Source: Legionella sp. PC997
GTDB taxonomy: Bacteria > Pseudomonadota > Gammaproteobacteria > Legionellales > Legionellaceae
Assembly: GCF_014109825.1 (NCBI RefSeq)
Contig: NZ_CP059576.1
Coordinates: 1,638,001 to 1,702,000, forward strand
Length of the DNA: 64,000 bases
Direction of reading: 5' to 3'
Position numbers and translations under genes: made by a program. A model generated the notes under the pieces. The model saw only the letters and a program-made list of their open reading frames with translations, was not told the DNA's origin and made no database searches. This document shows, piece by piece, positions 48,683-58,301 of this stretch (the first letter of the stretch is position 1; each line of letters starts with the position of its first letter).

Positions 48683-51600
48683 TCGAACACTAAGCGTTAG
48701 GAAAGTAGTAAAAAGAATATGGATGCTTTTAGCTATCTTTATTATCTTTATGGCTGTTTTATCCAGTATATTTCGATCGTTGACTCCTTGGGCAAAAGAA
48801 TATAAGGGGGAAGTCGAACAGCATCTTTCAGTTCTCATAGGACAACCGGTAACGATACAAACGATGGAGACAGGATGGTATTGGTTTGAACCAGTACTTA
48901 AATTACATCAGGTTACATTGGGCAATGATTCAGACCATACCTTTCGTATCAACAAATTGTTAGTTGGTATTAACTTATTTAAATCATTATGGAATTGGCA
49001 GATTCAACCCGGAGTCCTCTATATTGATGACATGCATCTCAATTTGAGAGAAAAAGATCATCACTGGACTATTGATGGTGTTGCAACTGACTCGCTCAAT
49101 AGCAGCGATATGACTCCCGAGAAAACCAAGCAAATATTAATCTGGCTATCGCAACAAGAGCATTTAATTATCAAACAGGTTTCCGCGTATTTTCATTTTA
49201 GCGATGGGGGATTGATTCCTGTTAATGGTTTAAATGTATCAGTAGTAAATCGAGGGGGACATTATAAATTTAAGGGCGAAGCACGCCTTGCACAAACCAG
49301 TAGCACTAATTTTCAGCTGTTAGGTGATGGATATTTTGATCCGGAACATTTTGAGGACATTGAAGGAAAATTTTATTTCTCAGCCAAAAATGTTGTGCCT
49401 GCTCAATGGCAAAGTTTATTTCCTAAAGCAACAGAACATTTGGAAGGCGGTAAAGGTTATATAAATTTATGGCTTGATGTGCATCATGGTGCCATCTCTT
49501 CCATACAAGCGCAGATAACCTTTAAGCGACTCGCTTGGAGATTATTGAACAATCAACAGAGCCAACTCATCCAATCATTTTTTGCCAATCTTTCTTGGAA
49601 ACCCAACAGTTTGGGTTGGCAGTTTCAAGCCGATCCAATTAGATTGCGAATAGGTGGTGTGACATGGCCCGAGAATAAGTTATTGCTTAAATACAATAAA
49701 GAGCAACAAAGTTACCAATTATTTGTAAAGTCAATCATTATTGAATCATTGTTTTCTAATGCGATTAACTGGCCTAAAAGTATCCAAGATATATTGAGCA
49801 TGAAGCCTAAAGGAGTCCTAAAAGATACTCAACTTCTTGTCGCTTTAAATACTAATGTGTCAGTTATTCCACCCGTTCCTGTTTTTAACACCTTTACTGT
49901 AAATGAACAGTCTACGTCAAAATCATCGTCCTCTCTTAGTACCCCCCAGAATATTACTGATCCATTACTAATAAGAAAAAATGATTTTTCCATTAGTGAC
50001 TATTCAATAAATTATGTTTTAACACGTTTTGAGGAGTTAGGATGGAATGGCAAAGGAGCAATTCCTCAAGTAAGAAATCTCTCAGGTGTTATAAATTGGC
50101 AGCCGGAACAAGGACGTTTAGAACTAGATTCTGAAAATACCTCGGTAAAAGTTAAAGGATATCCAGAACAAGTCTTAACATTACTCAATGGAGCTTTTGA
50201 ATGGAAAGAGTTAAGTGATGGTTTGCGAGTAAGTATGGAACGACTGGTAATAAATCAGCCCGAACTCACATTAAGTATGCGAGGCGCAATCGATCAGGTG
50301 ACTCGAGAGTCTGTAGGTACTATTCGTCTCGGCATTGAGTTTTCTGGAAAGAATTGGCAAAAATGGGTGGCGTTTTTACCTAAAAAGTACATGAAACCCA
50401 AATTATATCTCTGGCTGAAAAATGATGTAAAACGTATTGCAGTCGCGAGTGGAAGGATAATTTTTAATGGTTTGGCAAAAGAATTTCCTTTCGATAACAA
50501 TACTGGTGAGTTCACTTTAGAAAGTTATGCAAGCGGAGGAGAGCTTGCCATTAACTCAAAATGGCCGGTTGTCAAAGAGATTGATGGATACATTCATCTA
50601 AAAAATCGTAATCTCAATATTGATATAGTCCATGCTAATTTTCGGGGTGTACCGGCTAAGCAAATGTTTTTGCGAATTTATGACATTGGAAAAAATAAAG
50701 AGAATTTACTGGTGACTGGGAAAATTGATGCATCAGTACAAAAAATGATGAATTATGTGATGGCGTCACCTTTAAAGAAAAAACTGTCGCTTTTAAAAAT
50801 GTTGTCCGTCAAAGGCTCCGCTTTACTTGATTTAAGTGTACAGGTTCCTTTATATCCAGAGAATGATGAGGTCCTTGCTAAAGGAAATGTGACCTTTAAA
50901 AATAATACGATAACTGTCAATCATGAATTAGGCCAATTTGCTGTACGAAATGTTTCAGGGGGTTTGATGTTTAATGAAACTGGAATAATCGACAGTTACC
51001 TGTTCGCCAATATCTTGGGTCATCCAATGAACATCAAAATTCAATCCGTTAAAGACCCCAAACCCGCTACAACAATTGCAATTACTGGAAAATGTACCGT
51101 TGATTCTTTGAAAAACCAATTTAAATTGCCACTTCTTTCTGTAGTTGATGGCTCATTTGATATGAATGCAGTTTTGAATTTGAGTGATAAACCTTCTGAG
51201 GCTGATAGCATCAGTTTTAATAGTACTTTGGAAGGATTGGAAGTTAATTTACCTGAGCCTTTAGGTAAAAAATCAGATACAAAGGCGCCTCTTCAGTTAA
51301 ATCTTGACCTTAATGCGAAAAAAATGATGCGTTTGAATGGAAATTACGACAATCGTTTAAGTGCGGATCTTCTTTTTAAAAATGCGAAAGAAGCTTATGT
51401 TTTTGATTCAGGACAAGTACGTTTAGGTAGTGCTAATGCTGTAAATCAAAAATTGCCTGGGCTTTCAATTGTAGGTGTATTAAAAGGATTTGATTTACAC
51501 GCATGGAAGGATGTATACAATCAATTTTCATCACCAAAAACAGGCGCATCCTTATTTAACAATTTGCGAATTATCAATGTAACTATAGATAAATTGGGTT

Positions 51601-52664
51601 TTTTGAAACAGCAATTTAATAAAATGAAAGTGAAAGCAAAAATTTTGCCGAATAAGGATTGGTCTTTTAATTTGCAACAGAAAAATATTGCAGCGGATTT
51701 AATCTATCGAGCACCTGCAAATGAATTAAGTGGTCATGTCTATCATTTAAATTTAGAGAAGATTGATACAGTAGGTGGCGATCTTGCTGAGAGCACCCAA
51801 GTACATCCAAAACAAATACCCAATCTTAACTTGCGGATTGATAATTTATCCGTAGGCAAAGTGCAGGTGGGGGATGTAACTTTAAAAAGTCAATCCACAG
51901 CTGAAAAGTGGAAAATGGATTATTGCCAAATTACTTCACCCGTATATCAGTTTAATATTCAGGGCGAATGGATTCAAAAGGAGAATAGAGATCAGACAAA
52001 TTTTGACCTCAAACTGAGTATCGCCAATCTAGCTAAAACTCTGGAACGTTGGAATGTCACTCCCACGGTCCATGCAAAAAAAGGATATATGGAGTTTCAT
52101 GGCGGTTGGAAGAAGAGTTTATATCAATTCTCTCTTGCATCGTTAAAAGGGACTATGTATTTGCAACTTAAAAACGGAAGGATTACGCATTTAAGTAAGG
52201 AGACAGAAGAAAAGTTAGGTCTCGGTAAATTATTAAGTATCCTAAGCTTGCAAACCATTCCGCGCCGTTTACAATTAGATTTTAGTGATTTGGCACATCA
52301 AGGGTATAGCTTCGATATTTTTCAGGGAAATTTTATTGTAAATAAGGGAATTATGGGCACACAAGACAGCTATCTTGATGGTCCTGTCGCTTATGCAAGC
52401 ATGAAAGGCGATCTTGATTTGGTTAAACATACTTATGATCTAAACTTGAAAATATCCCCTCATATAACAGCCAGTTTGCCTGTTGTTGCAACTATTGCTG
52501 GTGGGCCTGTAGCGGGTGTTGCAGCCTGGGTGGCCAATAAAATTATTAATCAAAGTATGCAGAAAATTTCTGCGTATAGTTATAAAATTTCAGGACCTTG
52601 GGACGAACCTGTTGTGCAACAGCTCGATATTGTAAAGAAAATAATGAGAAAGGAAGAGTCCTAA
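48675..52664 (+). CDS. yhdP: YhdP family (AsmA-like) envelope protein
   Basis: The product is 1329 residues from the ATG at 48675, with one N-terminal membrane segment near 17-38 and a very long repetitive beta-rich periplasmic part. The C-terminus (SLQTIPRRLQLDFSDLAHQGYSFDIFQGNF) is the typical YhdP/DUF3971 ending, and a Gly/Ala-rich hydrophobic stretch follows. Proteins of this type form long grooves that move phospholipid to the outer membrane. It overlaps fliJ by 8 bases. Its presence in a flagellar run is probably only transcriptional read-through. Confidence 0.9.
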   Translation: MSNRTLSVRKVVKRIWMLLAIFIIFMAVLSSIFRSLTPWAKEYKGEVEQHLSVLIGQPVTIQTMETGWYWFEPVLKLHQVTLGNDSDHTFRINKLLVGINLFKSLWNWQIQPGVLYIDDMHLNLREKDHHWTIDGVATDSLNSSDMTPEKTKQILIWLSQQEHLIIKQVSAYFHFSDGGLIPVNGLNVSVVNRGGHYKFKGEARLAQTSSTNFQLLGDGYFDPEHFEDIEGKFYFSAKNVVPAQWQSLFPKATEHLEGGKGYINLWLDVHHGAISSIQAQITFKRLAWRLLNNQQSQLIQSFFANLSWKPNSLGWQFQADPIRLRIGGVTWPENKLLLKYNKEQQSYQLFVKSIIIESLFSNAINWPKSIQDILSMKPKGVLKDTQLLVALNTNVSVIPPVPVFNTFTVNEQSTSKSSSSLSTPQNITDPLLIRKNDFSISDYSINYVLTRFEELGWNGKGAIPQVRNLSGVINWQPEQGRLELDSENTSVKVKGYPEQVLTLLNGAFEWKELSDGLRVSMERLVINQPELTLSMRGAIDQVTRESVGTIRLGIEFSGKNWQKWVAFLPKKYMKPKLYLWLKNDVKRIAVASGRIIFNGLAKEFPFDNNTGEFTLESYASGGELAINSKWPVVKEIDGYIHLKNRNLNIDIVHANFRGVPAKQMFLRIYDIGKNKENLLVTGKIDASVQKMMNYVMASPLKKKLSLLKMLSVKGSALLDLSVQVPLYPENDEVLAKGNVTFKNNTITVNHELGQFAVRNVSGGLMFNETGIIDSYLFANILGHPMNIKIQSVKDPKPATTIAITGKCTVDSLKNQFKLPLLSVVDGSFDMNAVLNLSDKPSEADSISFNSTLEGLEVNLPEPLGKKSDTKAPLQLNLDLNAKKMMRLNGNYDNRLSADLLFKNAKEAYVFDSGQVRLGSANAVNQKLPGLSIVGVLKGFDLHAWKDVYNQFSSPKTGASLFNNLRIINVTIDKLGFLKQQFNKMKVKAKILPNKDWSFNLQQKNIAADLIYRAPANELSGHVYHLNLEKIDTVGGDLAESTQVHPKQIPNLNLRIDNLSVGKVQVGDVTLKSQSTAEKWKMDYCQITSPVYQFNIQGEWIQKENRDQTNFDLKLSIANLAKTLERWNVTPTVHAKKGYMEFHGGWKKSLYQFSLASLKGTMYLQLKNGRITHLSKETEEKLGLGKLLSILSLQTIPRRLQLDFSDLAHQGYSFDIFQGNFIVNKGIMGTQDSYLDGPVAYASMKGDLDLVKHTYDLNLKISPHITASLPVVATIAGGPVAGVAAWVANKIINQSMQKISAYSYKISGPWDEPVVQQLDIVKKIMRKEES

Positions 52665-52682
52665 TCTTATGGATTTAGCTTA

Positions 52683-53225
52683 ATGTTACATCTTATATTT
52701 GATCGTTATTGGGATATTTGTTTATTAAAAGAAAGTCCAGAAAATACACCATATTCCATTTCTCTAATGGTATTAAGTAGTATTTTACTGATTTTACTGA
52801 TCACGATTGAATGGGATTATTCTTATTTTAATTCTTCCGAAGATCTCGTTAATAATGTCGCTACTTCAATATACTTGGTAATTTCTTATATCATTTATAC
52901 CTATCTGGCTTTGTATTTAAAAGGATTGACTTCACGCTTGGTGCAAACAGTTACATCGTTATACTGTATCAACATTATCATCCATATATTAGTGGTACCG
53001 TTATTGATTTTAGCACCTTACTTGTCTCTTCCTAATCTAAAAAATCCCTTATTAATATTTGTAGGCATTCTTTATTTGTTTTTCAGTATAGGATTATCAG
53101 TTTGGCAGTTTGTTATCATAGCCCATATATTTAAGTTCGCGTTAAACACAACAGCAATTCAATCGGTCTTAGCCGCATTTGGTTTAATAGCGGTTAATAT
53201 ATTAACCGTTTCTTTTTTACAATGA
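52683..53225 (+). CDS. Predicted inner-membrane protein of unknown function
   Basis: The product is 180 residues with about five hydrophobic segments (near 25-42, 60-80, 83-105, 122-142 and 155-178). No motif is recognised. It lies 18 bases after yhdP and 12 before mpl, so it is presumably co-transcribed. It resembles small YIP1-like integral membrane proteins only in size and hydrophobicity. Confidence 0.75.
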   Translation: MLHLIFDRYWDICLLKESPENTPYSISLMVLSSILLILLITIEWDYSYFNSSEDLVNNVATSIYLVISYIIYTYLALYLKGLTSRLVQTVTSLYCINIIIHILVVPLLILAPYLSLPNLKNPLLIFVGILYLFFSIGLSVWQFVIIAHIFKFALNTTAIQSVLAAFGLIAVNILTVSFLQ

Positions 53226-53237
53226 GATAGGATTATC

Positions 53238-54602
53238 ATGCATTTACATATTTTAGGTATAAGCGGAACTTTTATGAGCGCTCTAGCTTTATTAGCACGG
53301 GATGCAGGTCATAAAGTTACTGGTAGTGATGCGAATTGTTATCCACCCGTGAGCGATTTGCTTACTGCAAAAGGGATAATCTGGACTGAAGGGTATGATG
53401 ATCCTACTTTAGCCTTGCAAGCAGATCTCGTTATTGTGGGGAATGCGATGAAAAGAGGGATGCCTGTACTCGAAGCGGTCATTGAATCAGGTAAGCAGTA
53501 CACTTCTGGACCACAGTGGCTTGCGGAAAATATTTTATCCAAATATCGAGTAATCGCTGTTGCTGGGACACATGGTAAAACGACTACTACATCAATGATT
53601 GCATGGATTTTACATCAAGCAGGATTGAATCCTGGCTTTTTAATTGGTGGCGTATCTTCTGATTTTAAGACGAGTGCTTGTCTCGGAACAGGTAAATGGT
53701 TTGTGATCGAAGCAGATGAATATGATAGTGCTTTTTTTGATAAACGTCCTAAATTCATGCATTATCGCCCAAGAATTGCTATTTTGAACAATCTGGAATT
53801 TGATCATGCTGATATTTATCCTGATTTAGCAGCGATTCAATTGCAATTTCATTATCTGTTGCGAACTATCCCTGCCAGCGGTGTTGCCATAAAACCTCGA
53901 GATGATAAAGCACTTAATGAAGTAATTGAGCGTGGACAATATTCACGCATTGAAGAGTTGGCTTTGGAAGGGAACGCTCAATGGTCAGCCCAATTAATTG
54001 AGGAAAATGGCTCTGCCTTTAAAGTATTACATCATGGAAAAGAAGTCTCTGAGGTGAAATGGCCATTAATAGGGCGTTTTAATGTTGAAAATGGCCTAGC
54101 AGCTCTTGCTGCAAGTGTAAACGCTGGGATCGAGCCTAAAGTTGCAGCTGAGGCTTTAGAACGGTTTACGCCTGTAAAACGTCGATTAGAGGTTCGCTCA
54201 AATAAACATGACATAACGGTTTATGATGATTTTGCACATCATCCTACAGCCATTATGCGAACGGTTGATGCTTTAAAACGAAGCAATAGACATCAACGTA
54301 TTTTTGCAGTGTTAGAGTTTGCATCCTACACCATGCGAACAGGGGTTCATGCGGATGAAATGGCGCATGCCTTGCAACCCGTTCATGGAGCGTATGTTTT
54401 AGAACCACAGGATTTCAATTTGCATGAAACAATAAGCAACTGGACTTGTCCCTATAAGATTTGTAAAAATCATGACGAAATAATTAAAGAAATAACCCAT
54501 ACAGTACAAGCAGGAGATGCTGTTTTGGTTATGAGTAACCGAGGTTTTAATGGAATTCATCAAAAGTTAATCAATTCTATAGACGAGCGGTTTTCAAGAT
54601 AG
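53238..54602 (+). CDS. mpl: UDP-N-acetylmuramate:murein tripeptide ligase
   Basis: The product is 454 residues. Mur-ligase features include the N-terminal GISGTFMSALALLARDAGH, P-loop GTHGKTTT near 111-118, DEYDSAFFDKRPKF and the C-terminal DDFAHHPTA. Mpl joins recycled L-Ala-gamma-D-Glu-meso-DAP to UDP-MurNAc. MurC is the close relative, but EADEYDSAFFDKRPKF is typical of Mpl. Confidence 0.95.
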   Translation: MHLHILGISGTFMSALALLARDAGHKVTGSDANCYPPVSDLLTAKGIIWTEGYDDPTLALQADLVIVGNAMKRGMPVLEAVIESGKQYTSGPQWLAENILSKYRVIAVAGTHGKTTTTSMIAWILHQAGLNPGFLIGGVSSDFKTSACLGTGKWFVIEADEYDSAFFDKRPKFMHYRPRIAILNNLEFDHADIYPDLAAIQLQFHYLLRTIPASGVAIKPRDDKALNEVIERGQYSRIEELALEGNAQWSAQLIEENGSAFKVLHHGKEVSEVKWPLIGRFNVENGLAALAASVNAGIEPKVAAEALERFTPVKRRLEVRSNKHDITVYDDFAHHPTAIMRTVDALKRSNRHQRIFAVLEFASYTMRTGVHADEMAHALQPVHGAYVLEPQDFNLHETISNWTCPYKICKNHDEIIKEITHTVQAGDAVLVMSNRGFNGIHQKLINSIDERFSR

Positions 54603-54607
54603 ATTTG

Positions 54608-54702
54608 GGACTCAGGACAGAGGATTACGATGTGAGATCCCTTGTTGCACTCAGGATGATTGCAAGAGATCCCCGGGTTCCTCTGCACCCAAGCTAAATC
54701 TA
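54608..54702. repeat. Composite type A/B repeat after mpl
   Basis: 54635-54657 is the exact inverse of 38982-39004. Nearer 54670-54700 the minus strand reads TTAGCTTGGGTGCAGAGGAA and ACCCGGGGA, a worn type A half. No gene lies in this 317-base gap except the promoter of the next unit. Confidence 0.6.
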
Positions 54703-54817
54703 AGTTTAAACATTTCTTCATATCTGACTTGCTGAGTTATCCTCGAACTTATTGGGCATAAAAAAACTAGAAAAAAGACGTTTAATTCTTTTTATGTTCA
54801 ATTAGTTAAATTAATAG

Positions 54818-54846
54818 TTGCAATATTTTTTATAGGTTGCTATAAA
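54818..54846 (+). promoter_or_regulatory. Sigma-70 promoter for the unknown two-gene unit
   Basis: TTGCAA (54818-54823), a 17-base spacer and TATAAA (54841-54846) make a good promoter. It would start transcription near 54853, about 67 bases before the start of the next gene. Confidence 0.65.
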
Positions 54847-54919
54847 AAATGAAGGCGTTTACATTTTTGGACAATGACGCGTTGCAGTTATTGCGGGTCA
54901 GATTTGCAGGAGGGACGCA

Positions 54920-55522
54920 ATGACAGAGTTTGCCGAATTTCAGCAAAAAGCAAAAAAACTAGCAACGTGTTTGGCGCGATCTTATGGACACCATGTGGGA
55001 TGTTTGAATTTTTTTTCTTTATTCGTTCCTAATCATGTTGCTATCGATGATGCGGCTACAATAAGCATTCTGGCTCACAATTTAGATGAGACCTATGAAC
55101 TAATCCAATATGTTAAAGTTGTTAAGAGAGATCTTACGCTAACTCTAGATGATTTCAATGAATTTAAAAGAAAGGTTATTATTGGAATATATTTGGTCAA
55201 GTGGATCCAATATAATTCTTCAGTCAGTAATTATCTTTACCAGTCTCTGATTGAGTTATTTCGTAGTCATTTAGAAATTCAATCTCTTGATGAAATGGAT
55301 AAGGATTTTTTTAATTCATGTTTGAGCGAGTTCAGTTATTATTGCACTTTTGTATATGAACGGCGCGAAGAAGAAACATACCGGGAACTAAATAAGCGAT
55401 TAGGAGCAACAATTCAAAAGGACATTCATGAAGCAAAATATTTTTCATCTAGCAAGAATTCTTCAGCTTTATTTGGGCTTTATAGAGGAATTATGAATTC
55501 TTTGGGAATGAGTATGTATTAA
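54920..55522 (+). CDS. Unknown protein, first gene of a lineage-specific pair
   Basis: The product is 200 residues, mainly helical, with no signal peptide and no membrane segment. It opens MTEFAEFQQKAKKLATCLAR and has a Tyr/Phe-rich middle (FSYYCTFVYERREEE) and a charged helix near 148-170. I recognise no family. GGAGGG precedes the ATG. It is followed after nine bases by the 418-residue gene, whose start has AAGGAGGA, so the pair is probably one transcript from the promoter at 54818. Confidence 0.75.
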   Translation: MTEFAEFQQKAKKLATCLARSYGHHVGCLNFFSLFVPNHVAIDDAATISILAHNLDETYELIQYVKVVKRDLTLTLDDFNEFKRKVIIGIYLVKWIQYNSSVSNYLYQSLIELFRSHLEIQSLDEMDKDFFNSCLSEFSYYCTFVYERREEETYRELNKRLGATIQKDIHEAKYFSSSKNSSALFGLYRGIMNSLGMSMY

Positions 55523-55531
55523 GGAGGATGT

Positions 55532-56788
55532 ATGACTTTTATTCCGCCAACGTTTGCAAAACTTAGAGTCAATACGCTGAACTTAGAAACTAAATATTCC
55601 ACTATATTGGGAAGGTATACAGTAGTGGATAGTCAGGTCAGTGAGGGATCCTCTGCACTGGATGTATTAATAGCTAGAACAAATGAAATAATTAAATGTA
55701 AATCAGATCGAACTCCTCAAATTGAAGTGTTTAATCAATTGGTTAATGAATTACGCCAAATCCCGAAAGAAAACAAAAAGGATACAGAGCAGGGAACTAT
55801 GTTTTTATTAGGGGCATTAATTCATCGTTATTTTCGACTGATTAAGGAGTATGACAATCATAATTATTATGCCTCTTGGACGATATGGGGTAAATGTAAT
55901 GTAACTGATTGCAGGTTATTTCAAGCGATAAGAAGAGCATTGCAATTTAAAGAATTAGACGAAGTAAAAAAGACTTTTAGAGTAGATGATTTAAAAATTC
56001 TTGATGTTGTAACTATTGTCAAAGCATTAGAGGTTTTTCGTAATAACATGCTGCTTGAAGATAAAGAACATGTTGCTCGATTTATGAAATACCCGCACTT
56101 TGCTGAAGATAAAAATTTCAAACCGTACTTACAGGACATTATTGATGAACATGCGCGAAGAGGAGCAGCTATTCTAAATCAGTTTGCAGCAATTGAATTC
56201 ATTAAAACTTTAGCAGAACAAATTGAAAATGAACGGCAACAGCTGGAGAAAGATATAGAAAAATGGTGTAAAGGGGTAGCCAAAGATTATAAAGATTTTA
56301 AGGTCTTTAAAAATTTAGATGATGAGGCAATAAATTCAAGCCTAAGTAAATATGTGGAATCAGAAACATCCAGAAATATAATTTTTAGTTTATTTTATAC
56401 TCCATTAATACAAGACAACCTTGAGTCCACAGAGCACAGCTCCTTTTTAACCAAAATGAAAGGTTGTTATGATTCAACATGCAGCTATATGCTTTTTGGT
56501 GGTTATGTATTGCTATTACAACAGTCAAAAACGCTAGATACCGATCTACTCTTTACGCTTCAGCAAGCTTTAGGTTTGGAAAAAAATCTGGATGAATTAA
56601 CTCAAGACGATATGCTCAATGGGGTGAAGTTTCTCAAACAATTCCTTGAAACAGAGCCTGGCGCTGTCTTGGATTGCACATTTTTCAATGGAAAAGTTAA
56701 AATGCTTACGGCCATCGCAAGAGCTGAGAAAGAGCTCACCTATCAGGAAGAGCAGAAAAAAGACGAAGTGGTGATACTTACTGTTTAA
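55532..56788 (+). CDS. Unknown protein, candidate Dot/Icm type IV substrate
   Basis: The product is 418 residues with no signal peptide. A likely coiled coil lies near 225-250 (LAEQIENERQQLEKDIEKW). The last 20 residues contain a dense acidic stretch EKELTYQEEQKKDE followed by a short hydrophobic tail VVILTV, which resembles the E-block of Dot/Icm secreted proteins. No catalytic motif is seen. Composition and lack of family match suggest a lineage-specific protein. It is the second gene of the pair. Secretion is inference only. Confidence 0.7.
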   Translation: MTFIPPTFAKLRVNTLNLETKYSTILGRYTVVDSQVSEGSSALDVLIARTNEIIKCKSDRTPQIEVFNQLVNELRQIPKENKKDTEQGTMFLLGALIHRYFRLIKEYDNHNYYASWTIWGKCNVTDCRLFQAIRRALQFKELDEVKKTFRVDDLKILDVVTIVKALEVFRNNMLLEDKEHVARFMKYPHFAEDKNFKPYLQDIIDEHARRGAAILNQFAAIEFIKTLAEQIENERQQLEKDIEKWCKGVAKDYKDFKVFKNLDDEAINSSLSKYVESETSRNIIFSLFYTPLIQDNLESTEHSSFLTKMKGCYDSTCSYMLFGGYVLLLQQSKTLDTDLLFTLQQALGLEKNLDELTQDDMLNGVKFLKQFLETEPGAVLDCTFFNGKVKMLTAIARAEKELTYQEEQKKDEVVILTV

Positions 56789-56907
56789 ATTTTATTGAAA
56801 AAGTATCTTATTTGGATTATTTATATACAAGTCGACGGTATAAATTATCTTATAGCAGTTATTGGTGTTAAATTGGGTGAAGTCTTTGGGCAGAAGAGTC
56901 CTGTCGA

Positions 56908-57134
56908 TTAACTTGGAGAACTTGATCTAGCCCAAGAAGATTGAGTTGGGTCAAAATTTCTCCATGAGAGATCTGAATTATCAGAATTTCTTACGTAAAG
57001 CACCTTCAATATAGGTTCACAGGCCTTTTCTTAGATAAATTCTTATTAAGAATTTGCTGTTGCTCCTCTATATTATCTACAGAGGTAAGTGCACTCTTTA
57101 TACTTTCTTCCAGTATTTGAAATGAATACCATTC
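56908..57134 (-). pseudogene. Frameshifted gene remnant
   Basis: This part of a 520-base gap shows protein-like minus-strand frames joined by two shifts. One runs from 57134 to about 57010 and contains WYSFQILEESIKSALTS and DNIEEQQQILNKNLSKK. The next piece reads YIEGALRKKF. The third ends SDNSDLSWRNFDPTQSS before TAA at 56908-56910. No start codon opens the first frame, so the 5' part is lost or also shifted. The rest of the gap (56789-56907 and 57135-57308) shows no clear gene; a small inverted repeat AAATTCTT/AAGAATTT lies at 57037-57055. Confidence 0.5.
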
Positions 57135-57308
57135 CTAACATATGTGGTTCATATTAGTTCAAATTTGGCTCCATTTGTAAGCTGGAGTTAATAATGATCG
57201 GATTAAAGAAGAAAATAAAGGATGAGGTGCACTTAAATATATCCAAGAAATAAACAAGGAACGGAAACTATTTTCTATTCCCAGAGATATTTGTTCTTTT
57301 ATGAATAA

Positions 57309-58277
57309 TCAAAGCGCTAATGAAAACGGATTAAAATCGGTTTTCACATCATAATGATCTACATTATCCTTTCGCTTTAAATAATTGGAAACATGATAAG
57401 TAATGGGTAATGCACATATTTCATACAATACTTTGAATAAATACATCGTTCCAATAATTTGCCAAATCGCCGCATAGGGAATTATGAATAAAAAAGCAAT
57501 ATGAGTAAAAAGTAAGGTATCGATACCTACACCGATCATTGTGCTTGTAATCGCTCGCAACCAAAGCCGCTCACCAGATGTTAACACTTTCAGTTTGGCC
57601 AGAATAATTGAATTGGCAAATTCACCAAAAAAATAACTAATGACAGAGGCTGTGAATACCCTTAATGTTCCTTGATATACAGTTGCATAAGCTTCTTGAT
57701 GAGACCAAAAAGGTGAAGGAGTCAGATAAATGGTAAGCCAGGTGCCCAAAAAAACGATAGTATTCGCCAGTAATGCCATCCAAATAATCCGTCGACTCAC
57801 TTTAAATCCATATACTTCAGTCAAAATGTCATCAAAAACATAGGTTAAAGGAAAAAAAATTAAACCCGCAGCAAAACTAATTGAACCAAAAGCAGCAATT
57901 TTAAAGGCTGCTAAATTCGATAAAATTAAAAAAGTTGTAAACAAAATTCCTACACTAATGACACTGGATTTGTTGGCGGATGTATGTTTAGGGAACCTTT
58001 TAATTAGATCCAGGTTATTTGTTAGTTCGGCCGAATATAAAGCTGCGATATGTGCTACATCTTCATGCGAAAAATTATCCAACCATTTTTTATGGTACAG
58101 TTCACTTATAGGCTTATCAAAAGTGACTGCCTTATCAGTAACTTGGACTTTAACGTAAACTTTAGCTGTATTTAGATAGTTCTCGTCAATTGAAATAATC
58201 CGATATGCATTTGAAATAATTTTACCTGTAGAGGTCTGAAACAGTTGTTTTATTCGCTGAAATAATTTATTGATCAT
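57309..58277 (-). CDS. VUT/YhhQ family transporter with an extra N-terminal region
   Basis: The product is 322 residues. The C-terminal two-thirds (from about 105) has six hydrophobic segments and the VUT motif region FPLTYVFDDILTEVYGF, as in YhhQ, which imports queuosine precursors. The first 105 residues are soluble-looking (YRIISIDENYLNTAKVYVKVQ) and are not part of the usual 220-residue protein. The ATG at 58277 has only a weak ribosome site; the open frame goes to 58502 but would run across the divergent gene. Only 24 bases separate it from the next start, so both promoters lie in coding DNA or overlap. Confidence 0.82.
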   Translation of the reverse strand: MINKLFQRIKQLFQTSTGKIISNAYRIISIDENYLNTAKVYVKVQVTDKAVTFDKPISELYHKKWLDNFSHEDVAHIAALYSAELTNNLDLIKRFPKHTSANKSSVISVGILFTTFLILSNLAAFKIAAFGSISFAAGLIFFPLTYVFDDILTEVYGFKVSRRIIWMALLANTIVFLGTWLTIYLTPSPFWSHQEAYATVYQGTLRVFTASVISYFFGEFANSIILAKLKVLTSGERLWLRAITSTMIGVGIDTLLFTHIAFLFIIPYAAIWQIIGTMYLFKVLYEICALPITYHVSNYLKRKDNVDHYDVKTDFNPFSLAL

Positions 58278-58301
58278 GGTTTTATATATTGAGAAACGAT
58301 A

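Noticed and set aside
48500-48838. Minus-strand frame of 112 codons
   Set aside because: Antisense to fliJ and the start of yhdP, both well supported by position and composition.
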